Notes under the pieces: model-generated | Databases searched by the model: none | What the model saw: the letters and a program-made list of their open reading frames with translations, nothing else | Told to the model about the DNA's origin: nothing | From: a virus | Reading direction: 5' to 3' (one strand) | DNA: 64,000 bases | IMG/VR virus record: IMGVR_UViG_3300046459_000436 | Span: 1 to 64,000 of that record | Program-made: the position numbers and the translations under genes | In this document: positions 63,264-64,000 of the stretch, one piece after another | Layout of the letters: each line of letters starts with the position of its first letter | Position numbering within the stretch: the stretch's first letter is position 1

Positions 63264-63640
63264 ACCGCCACCTCCGGCGCCTCGACGCTGGCCGGGCGGA
63301 GGCTCGCGGCGGTCTCCCGCATCGCCGCGATGACCTCCTCGACCGTGCGTCCGTCGGCGTCGTTGAAGGCAAAGGCGTTCCACCCGAGGTGCTCGTGGAG
63401 GGCCACCAGCGCGAAGTCGACGACGGCGAGATCGTCGGCGTCCCCGCCGAAGCGCGGCTCGCCGAGTACGACCGCCTTGAGCGCGCCGTAGATGTCGGTG
63501 CGGCACTCGGCCAGCAGTGCGCCTGCGGCGAGTTGCTTGCCGTCGTACATGGCGCCCTGAATCCACCCCCACTCGGCGAGGTGGTCGGCGGCCTTGTCGA
63601 GGACATCGGCCTGCGCGGCGGGGGTGGGGAAGGTGGTCAC
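63260..63640 (-). CDS. DUF6197 protein
   Basis: A 126-residue protein with the clear DUF6197 pattern: VLDKAADHLAEWGWIQGAMY, LLAECRTDIYGALKAVVLGE, VDFALVALHEHLGWNAFAFN, then VEEVIAAMRETAASL. Second member in the window (other at 28.3 kb). GTG overlapping the stop before it. Function unknown. Confidence 0.75.
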   Translation of the reverse strand: MTTFPTPAAQADVLDKAADHLAEWGWIQGAMYDGKQLAAGALLAECRTDIYGALKAVVLGEPRFGGDADDLAVVDFALVALHEHLGWNAFAFNDADGRTVEEVIAAMRETAASLRPASVEAPEVAV

Positions 63641-63897
63641 AGCGATCGACCTCGGTTCGTCTGGTGCGGGATCTGGGAGACGTGGCGGGCGATGCGCGCC
63701 CCGCCGGCCTTCGGGTTGTCGACGGCGGGGAGCGCGTTGTACGGCTCGGGCTCCGGCGGCGCCATCCCGGCGGGCCCGGTGGGCTTCGCGCCGGTGATGA
63801 CGTTCAGGCCGGGGACGCGGGAGGCGCAGATGAGGACTGCGCAGCCGACCACGATCACGACCAGGGCGGAGAGGAAGAGGATCGTGGAGGTGCTCAC
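63637..63897 (-). CDS. Small membrane protein (86 aa)
   Basis: An 86-residue protein: one N-terminal helix (TILFLSALVVIVVGCAVLIC) and a Pro-rich, basic end (IARHVSQIPHQTNRGRSL). GTG start with GTGA overlap. Function unknown. Confidence 0.6.
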   Translation of the reverse strand: MSTSTILFLSALVVIVVGCAVLICASRVPGLNVITGAKPTGPAGMAPPEPEPYNALPAVDNPKAGGARIARHVSQIPHQTNRGRSL

Positions 63898-64000
63898 GCG
63901 GCACTCCCCGTCTCGGCGTCGAGCGTTGCCTGAGTCGTGTCGCCCTTGATGTGCGGGCATCGCTTCGCGAGGTCGATGTCGGCCCGGTAGCGGTCCCAGC
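63894..64000 (-). CDS. C-terminal end of a gene that begins beyond the window
   Basis: The last 34 codons are seen: WDRYRADIDLAKRCPHIKGD, then TTQATLDAETGSAA. The stop overlaps the next gene's GTG (GTGA). Too little for a function call. Confidence 0.55.
   Translation of the reverse strand, partial: WDRYRADIDLAKRCPHIKGDTTQATLDAETGSAA

Noticed and set aside
1-64000. Integrase, recombinase or attP site
   Set aside because: No tyrosine or serine recombinase motif is seen in any frame read. Two excisionase-type HTH proteins alone do not show integration.
1-64000. Rolling-circle Rep or Rep-Pri of Streptomyces integrative elements
   Set aside because: No HUH or primase motif was found; the initiator-helicase pair with iterons explains replication better.

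Overview
The window is one stretch of a very GC-rich (about 70 %) actinobacterial mobile genome, most likely from Streptomyces. It reads as a temperate siphophage that carries a Streptomyces-type conjugative plasmid module, that is, a plasmid-phage of the kind exemplified by pZL12. The grounds are a complete HK97-fold head and long non-contractile tail cassette, an FtsK/TraB-like DNA translocase with Spd-like membrane proteins, a GntR/UTRA (KorSA-like) regulator pair, WhiB-like proteins, and GTG starts with short overlaps throughout. I see no integrase and no attachment site, which fits extrachromosomal maintenance, but the genome continues beyond both ends of the window.

Layout. (1) 25.4 kb down to 1, minus strand: late operon. 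In transcription order it holds a zinc-ribbon protein, a two-helix membrane protein (holin-like), a BppU-like fibre base, a collagen-type tail fibre, terminase small and large subunits, portal, Mu gpF-like head protein, a prohead protease/scaffold fusion, major capsid, connector and tail-completion proteins, tail tube, G/GT chaperones, tape measure, tail tip, a jelly-roll protein and a papain-like peptidase. A divergent pair (GIY-YIG nuclease and YefM/Phd-like antitoxin) sits between the gpF-like and portal genes. (2) 25.4-30.6 kb: structured non-coding DNA and a run of small genes. (3) 30.6-37.7 kb, minus strand: transfer module with an iteron array (clt candidate), TraB/FtsK, Spd-like proteins, a ParB-like protein and a chain of overlapping microgenes. 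(4) 37.9-43.5 kb, plus strand: lysogenic or maintenance block with a UTRA-only protein, a GntR regulator, two unknown genes, TnpB, a membrane protein and a Panacea-type toxin-antitoxin pair. (5) 43.5-47.6 kb, minus strand: a processive family 2 glycosyltransferase and small genes. (6) 47.7-56.4 kb: a small HTH gene, then a minus-strand block with DUF4326 protein, C5 DNA methyltransferase, DnaB-like helicase and a lambda-O-like initiator whose gene contains six palindromic iterons (probable origin). (7) 56.6-64 kb: an RHH repressor facing the initiator, two WhiB-like proteins, HNH endonuclease, DnaQ-like exonuclease, RecT, and a VWA protein with its neighbours.

How it works together. The RHH protein and its operators probably set initiator and helicase expression, hence copy number. 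RecT and the exonuclease serve recombination-dependent replication. TraB acting on the iteron array could transfer double-stranded DNA between mycelia while KorSA-like proteins keep transfer off. The late operon packages the same replicon into virions. The most unusual points are a -1 slippery heptamer exactly at the terminase Walker A lysine codon, the YefM-like antitoxin paired with a homing nuclease around a TGTACA operator, the transfer module next to a dyad-arranged iteron array, and a hyaluronan-synthase-like glycosyltransferase. Functions are inferred from sequence motifs read by eye; no database search was run.
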